From Semisulcospira habei (taxonomy: Eukaryota; Mollusca; Gastropoda; Semisulcospiridae), in assembly GCA_036245525.1 (NCBI GenBank), contig BTPG01000003.1, positions 187,279,033-187,343,032 of the forward strand: a DNA stretch of 64,000 nucleotides. Direction: 5' to 3'. The position numbers and the translations under genes were made by a program. The notes under the pieces were generated by a model. That model did no database searches. It worked only from the letters and a program-made list of their open reading frames with translations, and was not told the origin of the DNA. Positions 10,319-21,035 of the stretch are shown one piece after another (positions within the stretch are counted from its first letter, which is position 1; the number at the start of each line of letters is the position of its first letter).

Positions 10319-10519
10319 TCTGAGAAAGATGTGATACCACGTATCTAGTGCTTTATTTGGGTCGGTTTCATTTTACACTTCAGTAAATTCTGCAGAAGCT
10401 AGATCAGACAGAAAGGTATTTTCATTGAACTTTTTAAATGATCTGTATGTTATGCACGTATGTCCTTGCTTTTTTTATTTTTGGAAGCTTGGACAGCCAC
10501 GTGCAGCTTACCGGATCAT

Positions 10520-10696
10520 GCGCTTGAAATAAATTTGACTGATAGTTCAAGGGTGGTGCCAGAATAGCTCAGGCGTCAAGCTATTCTGGCACCACCCCTG
10601 AACTAAAACAGTTGATCTATCACCTAATCAGTAATGTAGCCTTCTTAGGACAATAAGCAAATTTCACAAAATCAGCCTCAGGATGTAATGGGTTAA
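10520..10696 (+). mobile_element. Hairpin MITE family C
   Basis: Contains TTCAAGGGTGGTGCCAGAAT and its complement around a loop near 10577, with a right end GTAATGGGTTAA. Family C is the commonest hairpin in the window. From 10697 to 11383 I see no feature. Confidence 0.65.
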
Positions 10697-11377
10697 ATAT
10701 TCATTCGATTCGTCCAGTCCGCTCTAATTGCAAGAAGCCAATGTATTCTCATAAACTCCTATGCCTCTTGGTCGAAAGAAGTTGTCTCCAACGTTAATCC
10801 ACAGTTTGAGATATTTATCCGGCATTAGGGAGGGTTTGATTTGAAATGATCGACTATAGGTCGTTTGACAACGGAGGGCACAACGTTTTTCGCAAATATC
10901 TTCGCAAAGAAATACTTTTCTATACCAATCTTAGAACAAATATCTTTCAGTTTCAGTGGAGCAAATACCATTTATTTTCAAGAAACTCGAACTCGTCAGT
11001 TTTGCTGTACAGTCGTAAAAATTCCGATTTTTTTTATCCCTGAATGTGCCCCGGATATATTCAGCCCCAAGATATAAGAAATATATCCATTTCACGTGAA
11101 TGAGTAAGTTGACCAAGTTTTCAAGCATGAAACATCGAAGGTACACATGAGGTCTGCATGCTTGTCCACGATATTGAAATCTGGCCTATTCCCATCGGGG
11201 CATTATTAGGGTATTGAAAATGGCTTGTTCTTGACTTTTCACCAATTTTTACGACGCTACTGCAAAATCAACAAATCATAGTAAGTAATCGTACTGAGTA
11301 AAAATAGCACATATTAGTTCAATCGGCACTAAACGATATTTGTTGTTATTGTGTTTCTTTGCGGAGATATTGTTTTT

Positions 11378-11534
<157 letters not shown>

Positions 11535-11539
11535 ACTCA

Positions 11540-11650
11540 CAAACCATTTCGGTGAGGCTAGCGCTGGCAGAATTGTATACAGACCAAGGGGAACTACTCA
11601 GCGCTGGACAGACAAACAGTTAGATCCCCTGCCCCCGCCTATCAGGCACC
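11540..11650 (+). repeat. 3'-end fragment of the RNase H-type LINE
   Basis: CAGCGCTGGACAGACAA and GGTGAGGCTAGCGCTGGCAG recur at 14415-14545 next to the RNase H-bearing LINE, so this is probably a short copy of that LINE's 3' end. Confidence 0.45.
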
Positions 11651-11844
11651 CAATCGCCAGCCCACAGAGAAATACACAAGTATAGAGCAAGACGATCATC
11701 TACAGCCTCAAAAAGGATGCATCAGGTCTCGCCTATAACCCATGTCTCCGAAGTCCAACGGCCTATACACACAACGAACGAGAGCCAAATCACGGCGGAT
11801 AACCAGCTTGTTCCATAAGAATAGGTAACACTCCAAACGGCATC

Positions 11845-11912
11845 TCCAAGAGGTATAGATCCTCAATGAGCCCAGAGGGCGTATTGAAGATCTATGCCTC
11901 TTGGAAATGTTT
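11845..11912 (+). mobile_element. Family A hairpin core
   Basis: CAAGAGGTATAGATCCTCAA pairs with GAAGATCTATGCCTCTTGG. The outer MITE ends are not visible. Confidence 0.55.
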
Positions 11913-12581
11913 GGAGTGTTGTCTGTCCGCCGTGATTTCGCTCTCATTTGTTGTTGGGAGTGGAAGGGGAGTCCATAGACACCCCCCACCCCCACACCCC
12001 CCCGTCTTCCCTCATAAAAAAATGCTATTGAAGTGTCTTTGACAAGCACATTTTGTTGATGTTTGCACAACCGCACACAAAAACTCTGCTTCAGGTGGTT
12101 AATTTTTCCCAAAAATGTTTTGGACCCTCCCCCACACTTGTAGGTGATCTGGCCCTGCCATTAAAAGTACGTCTGTTCCCAGCGCTAATACCGCAGTGAC
12201 CCGGCCGATACAGCGAAAACGGTTTCTTTTAGAGCTTACTATCAACTATTGTCATTTCTTACTACACGTAAAGGCTCAGCTAACCTATATGTTCTGTCAA
12301 ACTAGGTAGGTTTTCAATACTGGGAGACGTTGACCCCCCTCTCTCTCTCCGATCCATAATACCTGGCGGTCACTGGAGCGTGTCCCCGCTCCCCACTACG
12401 ACACCACTCGGCAGGTAGAGAGGGGAGCCCCTCGCATCGCACACGCTACGAAAATGGCGTCTGTCAACCGGCTGCCGAAAGTACACTACACGCCTGGCGA
12501 TTCAAATTTTATGAGTGAAACTTGTGATCGACTGTGTCGCCCTTTGTATATGGAGAAACGTGTGTGTTGTGTTTGTGCTTG

Positions 12582-12590
12582 TATATAAAG
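12582..12590 (+). promoter_or_regulatory. Candidate TATA box for the SLC6 gene
   Basis: TATATAAAG, 54 bases upstream of an ATG with a strong context (GCAGCCATGG) at 12636. The surrounding 12140-12640 stretch looks like single-copy DNA, unlike most of the window. It is inferred from spacing only. Confidence 0.4.
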
Positions 12591-12635
12591 GGCTTGGTGT
12601 CAACAGCGGATTAGCGTGGATTTTGTGCAGCAGCC

Positions 12636-12668
12636 ATGGTTGGATCTGGAGGGGTGAAAGCCGAGACA
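12636..12668 (+). CDS. Candidate first coding exon of the SLC6 transporter
   Basis: Encodes MVGSGGVKAET and ends at a phase-0 donor (ACA/GTAAGC). The first firm exon at 32738 begins in phase 0 with an acceptor and has no initiator Met, so a short upstream exon is needed; this one fits in phase and in start context. It would create a 20-kb intron containing the LTR retrotransposon. A rival ATG at 12454 opens 42 codons and then stops. Transcript data could overturn this. Confidence 0.4.
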
Positions 12669-12737
12669 GTAAGCTACCTTACCGTTTATTCCATTCGTCT
12701 TTTACACACGCTCTATGAAGGTGTGAATCGACCGTGA

Positions 12738-12825
12738 TAATTCAAGGGTGGTGCCGGTGTAGCTTGGCGCCTGGAGGCGCCAAGCTATTCCGGCACCACC
12801 CTTAAACTATCACGATCGACCCGCA
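12738..12825 (+). mobile_element. Family C hairpin
   Basis: Arms GATAATTCAAGGGTGGTGCC and its partner around GGCGCCTGGAGGCGCC. It lies 70 bases after the candidate exon 1 donor. Confidence 0.65.
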
Positions 12826-12933
12826 TGTTGTGTAGTGTGCAGAGGACAGCAGGCACTTTCGGAATTCAAACCCAGGGTTCAATGTAAACAACGACTCTAA
12901 GTTAGCTACACATGTACCCAGCCGCTCCGCTTT

Positions 12934-13486
<553 letters not shown>

Positions 13487-13745
13487 GTGGTACGTTAAAA
13501 TGGTTTAGTAATCAACTGTTTTTACAATTATGTAAAATAAAAAAAAACATTGTTCATTGTCACATGTGACATGTACAAGCTTACATGCTTGTCACCCCAC
13601 GACTGTCACCAAGACATAGGCTGGGTGTTATCGTTCCCGGACACACTTTGAACAGGAAGTCACGCAACGCTTTTCGGATAGGTGTGTGCTGGGTTGTGCT
13701 TTAATCAATCCAGACCAAAAAGGTGACTGCCAAGCGTGTAATATG

Positions 13746-14058
13746 CAAAGAAGTACCCAACGGAGAAAGAAACACGCTTAGAAAAGACGGGTACAACACA
13801 ATTTATTAATATTTCGGGTAAATACCCTTTGTCAAAATAGACAAACAAACAAACATAGAGATTAGCCGCTACTTATCTTCAATGGCAGAAGGAATGTGGC
13901 AACGCCACATTCCTTCTGCCATTGAAGATAAGTAGCGGCTAATCTCTATGTTTGTTTGTTTGTCTATTTTGACAAAGGGTATTTACCCGAAATATTAATA
14001 AATTGTGTTGTACCCGTCTTTTCTAAGCGTGTTTCTTTCTCCGTTGGGTACTTCTTTG
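13746..14058 (+). repeat. Perfect 313-bp palindrome of a dispersed repeat (family K)
   Basis: Two arms of 155 bp (13746-13900 and 13904-14058) are exact reverse complements by eye around a 3-base spacer (AAC). One arm alone occurs at 62736-62891 with small changes, and an end fragment at about 20830-20870. The unit contains GACAAAGGGTATTTACCCGA followed by AATAAATTGTGTTGTACCCG. The palindrome is therefore a head-to-head dimer of a mobile unit, or an assembly foldback. Confidence 0.8.
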
Positions 14059-14189
14059 GGTTGTGCTTTGCATTGTTACATCAGAACCCGTCTTCTGCGG
14101 ACACTTTTTTTCTGTAAGGTCCAAAATGTGTCACCTGTCATTGATGACCATCACTGACCCATTCAGACCCGACACACTACAACAGGAGG

Positions 14190-14302
14190 TGGATGGATCA
14201 TGATAATTCAAGGGTAGTGACAGATTAGATTGGCGCCTGATGGCGCCAAGCTAATCTGGCACTACCCTTGAATTATTATGGTCGATCCATCTCCTGCAAC
14301 TG
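14190..14302 (+). mobile_element. Hairpin MITE family C
   Basis: GATAATTCAAGGGTAGTG arm with its complement around GGCGCCTGATGGCGCC. The outer flanks GATGGATCATG and GATCCATCTCC continue the pairing. Confidence 0.7.
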
Positions 14303-14452
14303 GTACACTGTTGCCTCCAAAATTTGGGAAATGCAGCCGTGGCGTTCTTCTTCTTCTTCACCGAACACTTTATATGGACAGCCCGAACTCCTCTATAAAT
14401 GCTCACAAACCAGATAGGTGAGGCTAGCGCTGGCAGAATTGTCAGTACTCAA

Positions 14453-14545
14453 ACCAAGGGGAATCACAGCGCTGGACAGACAACAGTTAGGGCAGGGGAT
14501 CTAACTGTTGTCTGTCCAGCGCTGTGATTCCCCTCTATAAATGCT
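14453..14545 (-). repeat. Inverted duplication of a LINE 3' end
   Basis: AAGGGGAATCACAGCGCTGG on the plus strand is followed at about 14500-14540 by its reverse complement. The minus-strand copy joins the RNase H-type LINE and the plus-strand copy faces it, as expected of 5' inversion or a second inverted copy. Confidence 0.5.
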
Positions 14546-16031
14546 GCCGTGCGCCGCAGGTCCTCCAGGCCTCCATAGAGCTTGCGGGACACCCTCTCTC
14601 TCTCTCTTCTGACCAGTGTATCCGTCTGAGGGTTGTGAACGTGGGGCATGCCTGTAGCACGTGGTCTGTTGTCATAGTACCAGAGTTGCATGAGCACTGG
14701 CCGTCTGACTGGCCAATTCCAAACTTGGTGTGGTGATGCCAGTCATCAGTTTGTCACCATGGCCGGTGCGTAGTCGGAAGATAACTACCTGCTCCGGTCT
14801 GGTCAGTAGGTGATAGCCATCTGTTTTGTTATTGCTGGGGTGTTCTCGCAGCCACTTTCTTTTCTGCTTGTTTTTATGATAGTCTTGGCTTCTGCATAAG
14901 ACGTTGTTTTGTCTTCTTGGGTTGTTGAAGATCCCGCCTTTGCTAGCCCGTCTGCGGTTTCGTTGCCTCTCACCTTGCAGTGTGCACTGAGGTATCCACT
15001 GCAGCACAACCATGTGTGTTGTACAAAGGGAGGCGAGTGCCAAAAACAGACCATTTAGGTCCTTGTCTTTGGGTGTTTTTAGGGCCTGTAGGATGGAGTG
15101 GGCGTCAGTGAGAAACACAATGGAGTCAGATGTTTCCGGGCAGTTTTTCACTGTTGTTACACCAATTCTCAGGGCTTCTGCTTCTGACCTGTAGTTGTTG
15201 GCGTATTTGCCGGTAGCGAGAGAGATCTCTGCTTCTCTCCCTCCTGGGTACTTAATGTAGATTCCGGTTCCTCCGTCTGTGACAGCGTCAGTTGCAGAAC
15301 CGTCCGTGTACACATGGGTCCAGACCTCTTGTGGGTAGTGGGTCTGGATGTGCTCCATAGTGTAGGATTTGCGTTCTGTGTCACACTGGATCTTTGGTAT
15401 GCTGTCGCGTATTTGGGGTTCAGCCGAGCGCTTCGATGGAGGATTCTCAAGGGTTTTGGGGATCTCTTTTGGCATGTGACCTAGGAGTTCTGGATTTCTC
15501 CGCTCAAGGATCCGGGTCTGATGTATGAAGCTGGAGCGCTTGAGTCTACCCTTTGTTGGCTCTGACATTCTCTGTCTCATCGGGTGGTTCTGCAGACGTT
15601 TGAATTTTTCTGCTTGTAACAGGAGCTTGGTGTCTCTTCTCTCCTCTAGTCACTCAAGTCCGGATGCGCTTTCCAATGCAGAGATGGGAGTAGAACGCAT
15701 GGCCGGCACCAGACAGTGATGATTCTTGTTGCCTGGTTCTGAATTTTTCCGACTTTGTCAAAGTTTGGCTTTGCTGCCGTTCCCCATGCTGCCATTCCAT
15801 ACTCTAAGACTGGGCGGACGCTCCCTGTGTACATTTTCTTGGGAATGCCAGCATCTGCTCCTCATCTGGTACTGGTGAGCTCTTTCATCAGGGCTAGGCG
15901 GATTTTTGCCCTCTCTTGGCACTTCTCAATGTGCGTCTTCCAGGTAAGTCTGCGGTCTATGGTCACACCCAGGTATGTAGGGCAATCTTCTGGTGGAAGA
16001 GTGTGTCCATTGATTTTCAGAGCCGTGGGGT
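14546..16031 (-). pseudogene. LINE fragment: RT thumb and RNase H
   Basis: On the minus strand, frames in order give TYLGVTIDRRLTW (near 15980), YTGSVRPVLEYGMAAWGTAA (near 15800) and an RNase H domain. The RNase H shows VWTHVYTDGSATD (first Asp, near 15310), NNYRSEAEALRIGV (Glu, near 15190) and VFLTDAHSILQAL (Asp, near 15110). The last block, SAHCKVRGNETADGLAKAGS, is in another frame, so there is a frameshift near 14995. RNase H after RT points to the I/Jockey-related LINE groups. The copy is 5' truncated near 16031 and has at least two frame breaks. Confidence 0.75.
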
Positions 16032-16530
16032 GAAAGGCCCACTACCGCTGTAACTGTTCAAAGATACACTTATGTTACAGACGGTTACGAAACGCTACAC
16101 ACAGGTCTAGCTATGGTTCATTTATACAGAGGGCGGCAATCCAGTCGATCCGCCGTGAGATGGCCTTAGTTGCCTGCTCGGCGTTAAACCCAAATAACTA
16201 ACTCAGCACACGTCGTCCTTATATCAAGTAACCTGACAATGACTCACTTCGTTCTAGAAATACAACGCTATTAGTTCGACTGAGAAACAGCTAAAAATAG
16301 ATTGACACGCTAAGGGCAGCGCAGAATAAATAAGTGCGGTCGCGCGTGTGCTTTTTCTGCGTGGCCCAACTGTTGTTAAAGTTCATTAGGTGTGTCGACA
16401 AGGCATAATAAATACAAATGGTGCTGAAATGTGTCTTCAAATTTACGCGTAATGGTGCTTTGAGGTGGCAACAACCACCTAATTGATGGTCAGTTTTTAA
16501 TGACAGGTGATCCGTCATAAGATAGGTCGC
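16032..16530 (+). repeat. Dispersed repeat, second copy at 32143-32560
   Basis: Shares GTTACGAAACGCTACACACA-like sequence, CGTTCTAGAAATACAACGCT and TTCATTAGGTGTGTCGACAA with 32143-32560, same strand. This copy holds an insert at about 16155-16200, GGCGTTAAACCCAAATAAC, also seen at 4443-4461, which looks like a molluscan SINE tail. Confidence 0.6.
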
Positions 16531-16869
16531 TCGAAACAGGTTGTGCTATATGACAGAACACGTACACACGTCCATAGAATGAAAGTCATTTAGGTCCGGG
16601 AGTCACAGATTTAAACAAAATGAAGCTTGTGAACGTTGAACCACTGCCGAAACAAGTGACACAATCCAACGGCTAGAGACACAGATCACAATAAGCCACC
16701 GCAATGGCCTCTTGCTGACACCACTGTGTATCCATGTTCCTGAGGCTCTTTTGGCGTTGAATTGGCCACGATTTTTTAAGTCCTTTCTATTTATAGAAGG
16801 GACCCTTTAGGACGGTGGGGCGAATTTAATAGCATGACCATGATGTCAAAGGCGGGCAGGCTAAACCTC

Positions 16870-17270
16870 TAACAAATGAAGTAACAAGACTAAAATTACG
16901 TCATGTCTAGTTACGCTAACCTCACTGCTGAACGTACATTTGGCGCGAAGCGCCGTATGTGCGTATGTATGTGCGTATGTATGTGTGTGCGTATGTATGT
17001 AAACAAAAGAATCTCCGATATTTCTGTACACACAAGCTTGAAACTTGGCGAAATACTTTCTTAAGTGTGTGGCTAAGAGAGCTTCCGAGCATATTGTAAT
17101 TGACTGTCTCATTGAAGACATAAACAACCGATCATAGGAAGTCGGTTGACCCAGATTAGAGTCCGTAATTGTTGTCATATTTACTTGAACTTTTGCATGT
17201 ATAGCTAGTTGGAGAAAGACATTGGATGAGTTCGTTAGCCAGCTTTGATCCTTTCAACTTCTTTAGCAAA
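16870..17270 (-). repeat. Dispersed repeat, inverted copy of 3480-3830
   Basis: CTGAACGTACATTTGGCG and GGAAGTCGGTTGACCC match the plus-strand copy in reverse; the central microsatellite has diverged to GTATGT repeats. Confidence 0.5.
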
Positions 17271-17428
17271 AATAGTTCTTTTCAGAAAAGAATTAAAACA
17301 CTAAAAAAAAAAAAACTTTACTTCTGGAGAAAGTCAGACAGTGGCGGTGACGTAAAAGAGGTAACTCCGTCACCCCGCAGACACTGACATAATACTCTAA
17401 ATGTGACGTCATTCTCTCTCGCGCGCGC

Positions 17429-17645
<217 letters not shown>

Positions 17646-17891
17646 TTTGGAGCGCGCGCGCACGCACGCACTAACACGCACACACACACATCGACGCGCT
17701 TAGAGAAGAGCCTGCAGGTGACCCGTGTACTTAGTATCATGTAGCAAGTCAACCTGCTTCCAAAAACATCATAGCAAGACTGAAATTGTACCGTGAAGTT
17801 CTAGTTTTGTCACCATTTTCTCAAGCCTATGAAGCGAAAGTGAAACTCATTTTACGTAAAATATAAAATTACATAAAAACTAAAACTTTCG

Positions 17892-18100
17892 TCATGACAA
17901 ATGACGTTTGACAAATCAATGACGCGGCGTATGTCCTGCGCCCCTTATAGAACTCACTGACGCATTGGCAGACCTGCGAGACTTTTTCAATAGGAGATAA
18001 TTCAGCATCAGAATCAGGTCAACGACAAAAGGTAGAAACCATTGACAACGAGGACAGCTCTCATATACAAGGGACTTTGTCGGTTACGGTTCATCCCATC
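17892..18100 (+). repeat. Dispersed repeat, copy of 3136-3345
   Basis: Same order of blocks as the 3136 copy: CATGACAAATGACGTTTGAC, CCTGCGCCCCTTATAGAAC, GGTTCATCCCATC. Confidence 0.6.
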
Positions 18101-18135
18101 TTGTTTCATACAATCTGCGCCCACTGACAGTAAAG

Positions 18136-18328
18136 GGGTTAACCCCTGCCGAGAAAAAGTGAACACGATCCAACTGCAAGAGACATAGATCCTCATGAGC
18201 CGCCGCGACTGCCTAACTTGTAACCATGTACCTTGGGCGATTGTGGTTTTTGGTCTTTGAATGAGCACATATTTCGGAAACAAAATATGCTTACAGTGGC
18301 AGGGAAGTGGGTGTTAGGCTATAATTGA
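18136..18328 (+). mobile_element. Family A MITE with half of its hairpin missing
   Basis: GGTTAACCCCTGCCGAGAAA at the left and AGTGGCAGGGAAGTGGG at the right. Only one hairpin arm (GAGACATAGATCCTCATGAG) is kept. From 18330 to 19110 I see no feature. Confidence 0.55.
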
Positions 18329-19110
18329 AGCTGTTCGCTTGTTGAATGACCTGAAAAGATAGATCCGTCCCTGAACTTTGACACAGATGGAAAGAAATTT
18401 GACAGCGTAGCTATATTCACACCACCTCGAACTGCGCAGTCGATGAAAGTGCGCCAGCACTTTTATATTGGATTAAACTGGTGGGAAACGCCAGGCAGGG
18501 GACCTATCAGTAGTACGCTGGTATATTCCGTTTGAGCAATGCCGCTTGCCTCAGTTGTTTTGTTGTTTTGCTTTGTTTGTTGTTTTTGTTTTGTTTTGTT
18601 TTTTGCAAATATCTTTTGAACGCTGATGACAACAATGGTTTAGCCCGCGGGAAATTTTGAACGTGACCTATTTAAACCTGCTAAAATATGCCCTGATCAA
18701 GCCCCACTCTGAAACACTGACATACATTTGTTCCTGCAAACTTCTTGCTCTTCATGTTACATGCTCAATAGCGTGGTTTTGTAATTCGTCTGATCCGTGC
18801 ATACCTTGTCATATTTTCAGCGTCAGTACTGAGGCTTCACTAGGGTATATACTTCAACTTTTAAGTAGGTAATCTCCATGATCTCCCGAGGGTAGTGGCT
18901 TAACCATTGGGTTTGAAACCAACTAAATGTTAAGTTATATTAGGACCAAGTTTGTGATCACTTTTTGTTTTTAGTGTTGTCTTGAAATATGTCTTGTTTA
19001 AAATAAAAGTTTTTTGGAAGAAAAATTCGAGGCAAGCTTCGCTCAAACGGACTGCGTTAGTACAATCAGTATAAGCAAATATCAAGTGAAGAATTTTTCA
19101 CTTCGTACGA

Positions 19111-19200
19111 AGTGATTAACACATTCGATACTTGCCGCATTCGGATACGCGGTAGTATGCCGCGTATTCGGAGGCGACACGTATCGAGCGAATTTATCAC
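19111..19200 (+). mobile_element. Hairpin MITE family B
   Basis: Palindrome with ATTCGGATACGCGG and CCGCGTATTCGG arms, left end ATTAACACATTCGA. Family B consists of 55-90-bp hairpins with TTAA at the ends. Confidence 0.6.
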
Positions 19201-19250
19201 CACTAGTTCAAGATATGCAACAGAGTGTAGTGTCAGTATCAATTTTGTCT

Positions 19251-19465
19251 TTTAACCAGGTCGCTGCTGAGAAAAATTGAATTCCACCCATCTGCAAGAG
19301 GTATAGATCCTCATGAGCGCCCGCAACTGCGGGGGCTCATGAGAATCTATGCCTCTTGCTGAAACTAATTTGTAACCATGTTCTTTTGACGACTAAGGGC
19401 TCTGTGGTGTTGAATGAATAAAGATTTCAGAATATACCCCGCGTCCACTGACAGCGAAGGGGTTA
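19251..19465 (+). mobile_element. Hairpin MITE family A
   Basis: TTTAACCAGGTCGCTGC at the left, a full hairpin centred near 19328, and GACAGCGAAGGGGTTAG at the right. Confidence 0.65.
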
Positions 19466-19598
19466 GATAGGCTGTATCTGTCAACTTTGTCTCAGATTTC
19501 TGTCTGATTATATCATCGGGGATTGTTTCAAAAGTGGGCGCATGTGATAGTGAGTCATGTCACCCACTTAACTGTGAAAAGCCTGATGAGGGTGTACG

Positions 19599-19600
19599 CA

Positions 19601-19668
<68 letters not shown>

Positions 19669-19784
19669 TAAGGCATGTGTGTACGGCTACCCGGTTCGGG
19701 TCGGTTACCGGTAGGCGACATTATGTGTACGGTGGAAATTTCCCACGACAGTGCGCAACACAGTATGGAAATCACCTGTTGTAG

Positions 19785-19823
<39 letters not shown>

Positions 19824-19955
19824 GCGTGTGCGTGTGTGTGTGTGTGTGTGTCTGTGCGAAAGAGGCATAAAACAGCAAGATGCATAGAACATCATGATGC
19901 ATAGAACATCATGAGCCCCCGCAGTAGCGGGGGCTCATGAGGTTCTGTGCTTCGT
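19599..19955 (+). repeat. (AC)n and (GT)n runs and a hairpin core
   Basis: AC run 19601-19664, GT run 19794-19855, then ATCATGAGCCCCCGC pairing with GCGGGGGCTCATGA at 19909-19941, a diverged family A core. A T/G-rich low-complexity stretch follows to 20125. Confidence 0.75.
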
Positions 19956-20472
19956 ACTTCTTTTTTTTGTGGGGTTTTTTGTTTGTTTTTTGGGTGGGGG
20001 GGGGGGGAGGAGGGGTCTTTTTTGTGTTTTGTGGTTTTTTTTTTGGTGTGTTTTGTGTGTGTGCGTGTTGTTTTTTGTTTTGTTTTGTTTTTTTTTGTTT
20101 TGGGGGGTTTTAGGGGGGGGGGGTAATTTCTGTGTTCGCTGGACGCCTGGGGTTCTTAGACACTGAATTTACGATTGTTCTTGTTGCGTTTTTAAAGTGC
20201 GTGACTACATTTTTACACCCCTGCAGTTTGGCACCAAATGGCCAGCCCACGACGAAATTCAAAACAAAAAGTGTAAACATTCGTGGATGCGTGCGTGTGC
20301 TCTATACGGAACCGGCGTTCTCAAACAGGTTGCTGCACTACACGAATTCGGCACAAATCACGACTATGTCAGCCTGCAGTGCTAACTCGCTGACTTATTT
20401 CACCCCGACCGGGCTTTCCATCGCGTAAATTGCAGCTGTCTAGTGTTAGATTTCACGCAGACATCGGTTCTG

Positions 20473-20528
20473 TTAACTCATTCGAGACGTGCCGCGTATC
20501 CGGATGCGGTACATCTCGAATGTGTTAA
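20473..20528 (+). mobile_element. Hairpin MITE family B, TTAA at both ends
   Basis: TTAACTCATTCGAGACGTGC to CACATTCGAGA-type right end, finishing in TTAAC. The whole 56 bp is one near-perfect hairpin. Confidence 0.7.
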
Positions 20529-20898
20529 CAGTATCGTTGGCTGCATTCACAGCGGTGTCAGTTGAGTTGGGGTTTTCTCTCAGGCATGCTCAAAACAGAG
20601 TAGTTTCTTTGTTCTCTTTGTTTATTATTTGTTTCTTGCTAGTCAGTTTTTTTAGACTCCTTGTCGTCACGCTAGGTTCACAGGCATTATATACTAATCG
20701 CTGTTGTGGCACATCTTACTCTAGAGCCTGTACTGAATTAAAATGTAAACACCTGGAACTGACTTTCGGAGATATTGTTGCTGTCTTTCCGTGAATCGAG
20801 GAACTCTCAAGCCTCTCCCTAAATACCGTTTTTTCTAAGCGTGTTTCTTTCTCCGTTGGGTACTTCTTTTCTCTCCCTAAATGCCTAAAACAATATAA

Positions 20899-21035
20899 GT
20901 TATTGGTAGCAGGGGTTTGCTACACGGACCCTTGTAGGCCTGAGGGAGGTCAACGGAACTGAAGGCCTTCTGGGTACAATGGTTCCTTTGACCTCCCGAA
21001 CGCCTACAAGGGTCCGTGCAGCAACCCCTGCTACC
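20899..21035 (+). mobile_element. Hairpin element split by the LTR retrotransposon
   Basis: The left arm starts GTTATTGGTAGCAGGGG. The right arm ends CAACCCCTGCTACC at 21035 and resumes after the retrotransposon as CTACCAATAAC at 29393-29403, completing the pairing. The loop is near 20975. The arms are imperfect but long (over 55 bp). Confidence 0.75.

Larger units (their letters stand above)
6513..10450 (-). mobile_element. CR1/L2-type LINE, 5' truncated, split by an RTE insertion
   Basis: A non-LTR retrotransposon on the minus strand. Its tail is a run of CATTGT repeats (6513-6536 on the plus strand), preceded by an AAATAAAGGATC signal-like end. The coding parts, described separately, run 10318-8587 and then 7326-7066, with an unrelated RTE copy at 7327-8586 between them. 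The endonuclease domain is absent, so the copy is 5' truncated near 10450. Apart from the insertion, the frame is broken only at two short A runs, so it is fairly young. The exact clade (CR1, L2 or Jockey) needs a tree. Confidence 0.75.

Noticed and set aside
12454..12582. A 42-codon frame starting AAAATGGCG upstream of the candidate TATA box
   Set aside because: It ends in a stop, has no convincing donor and no similarity that I recognise; it could be an upstream frame of a longer transcript.
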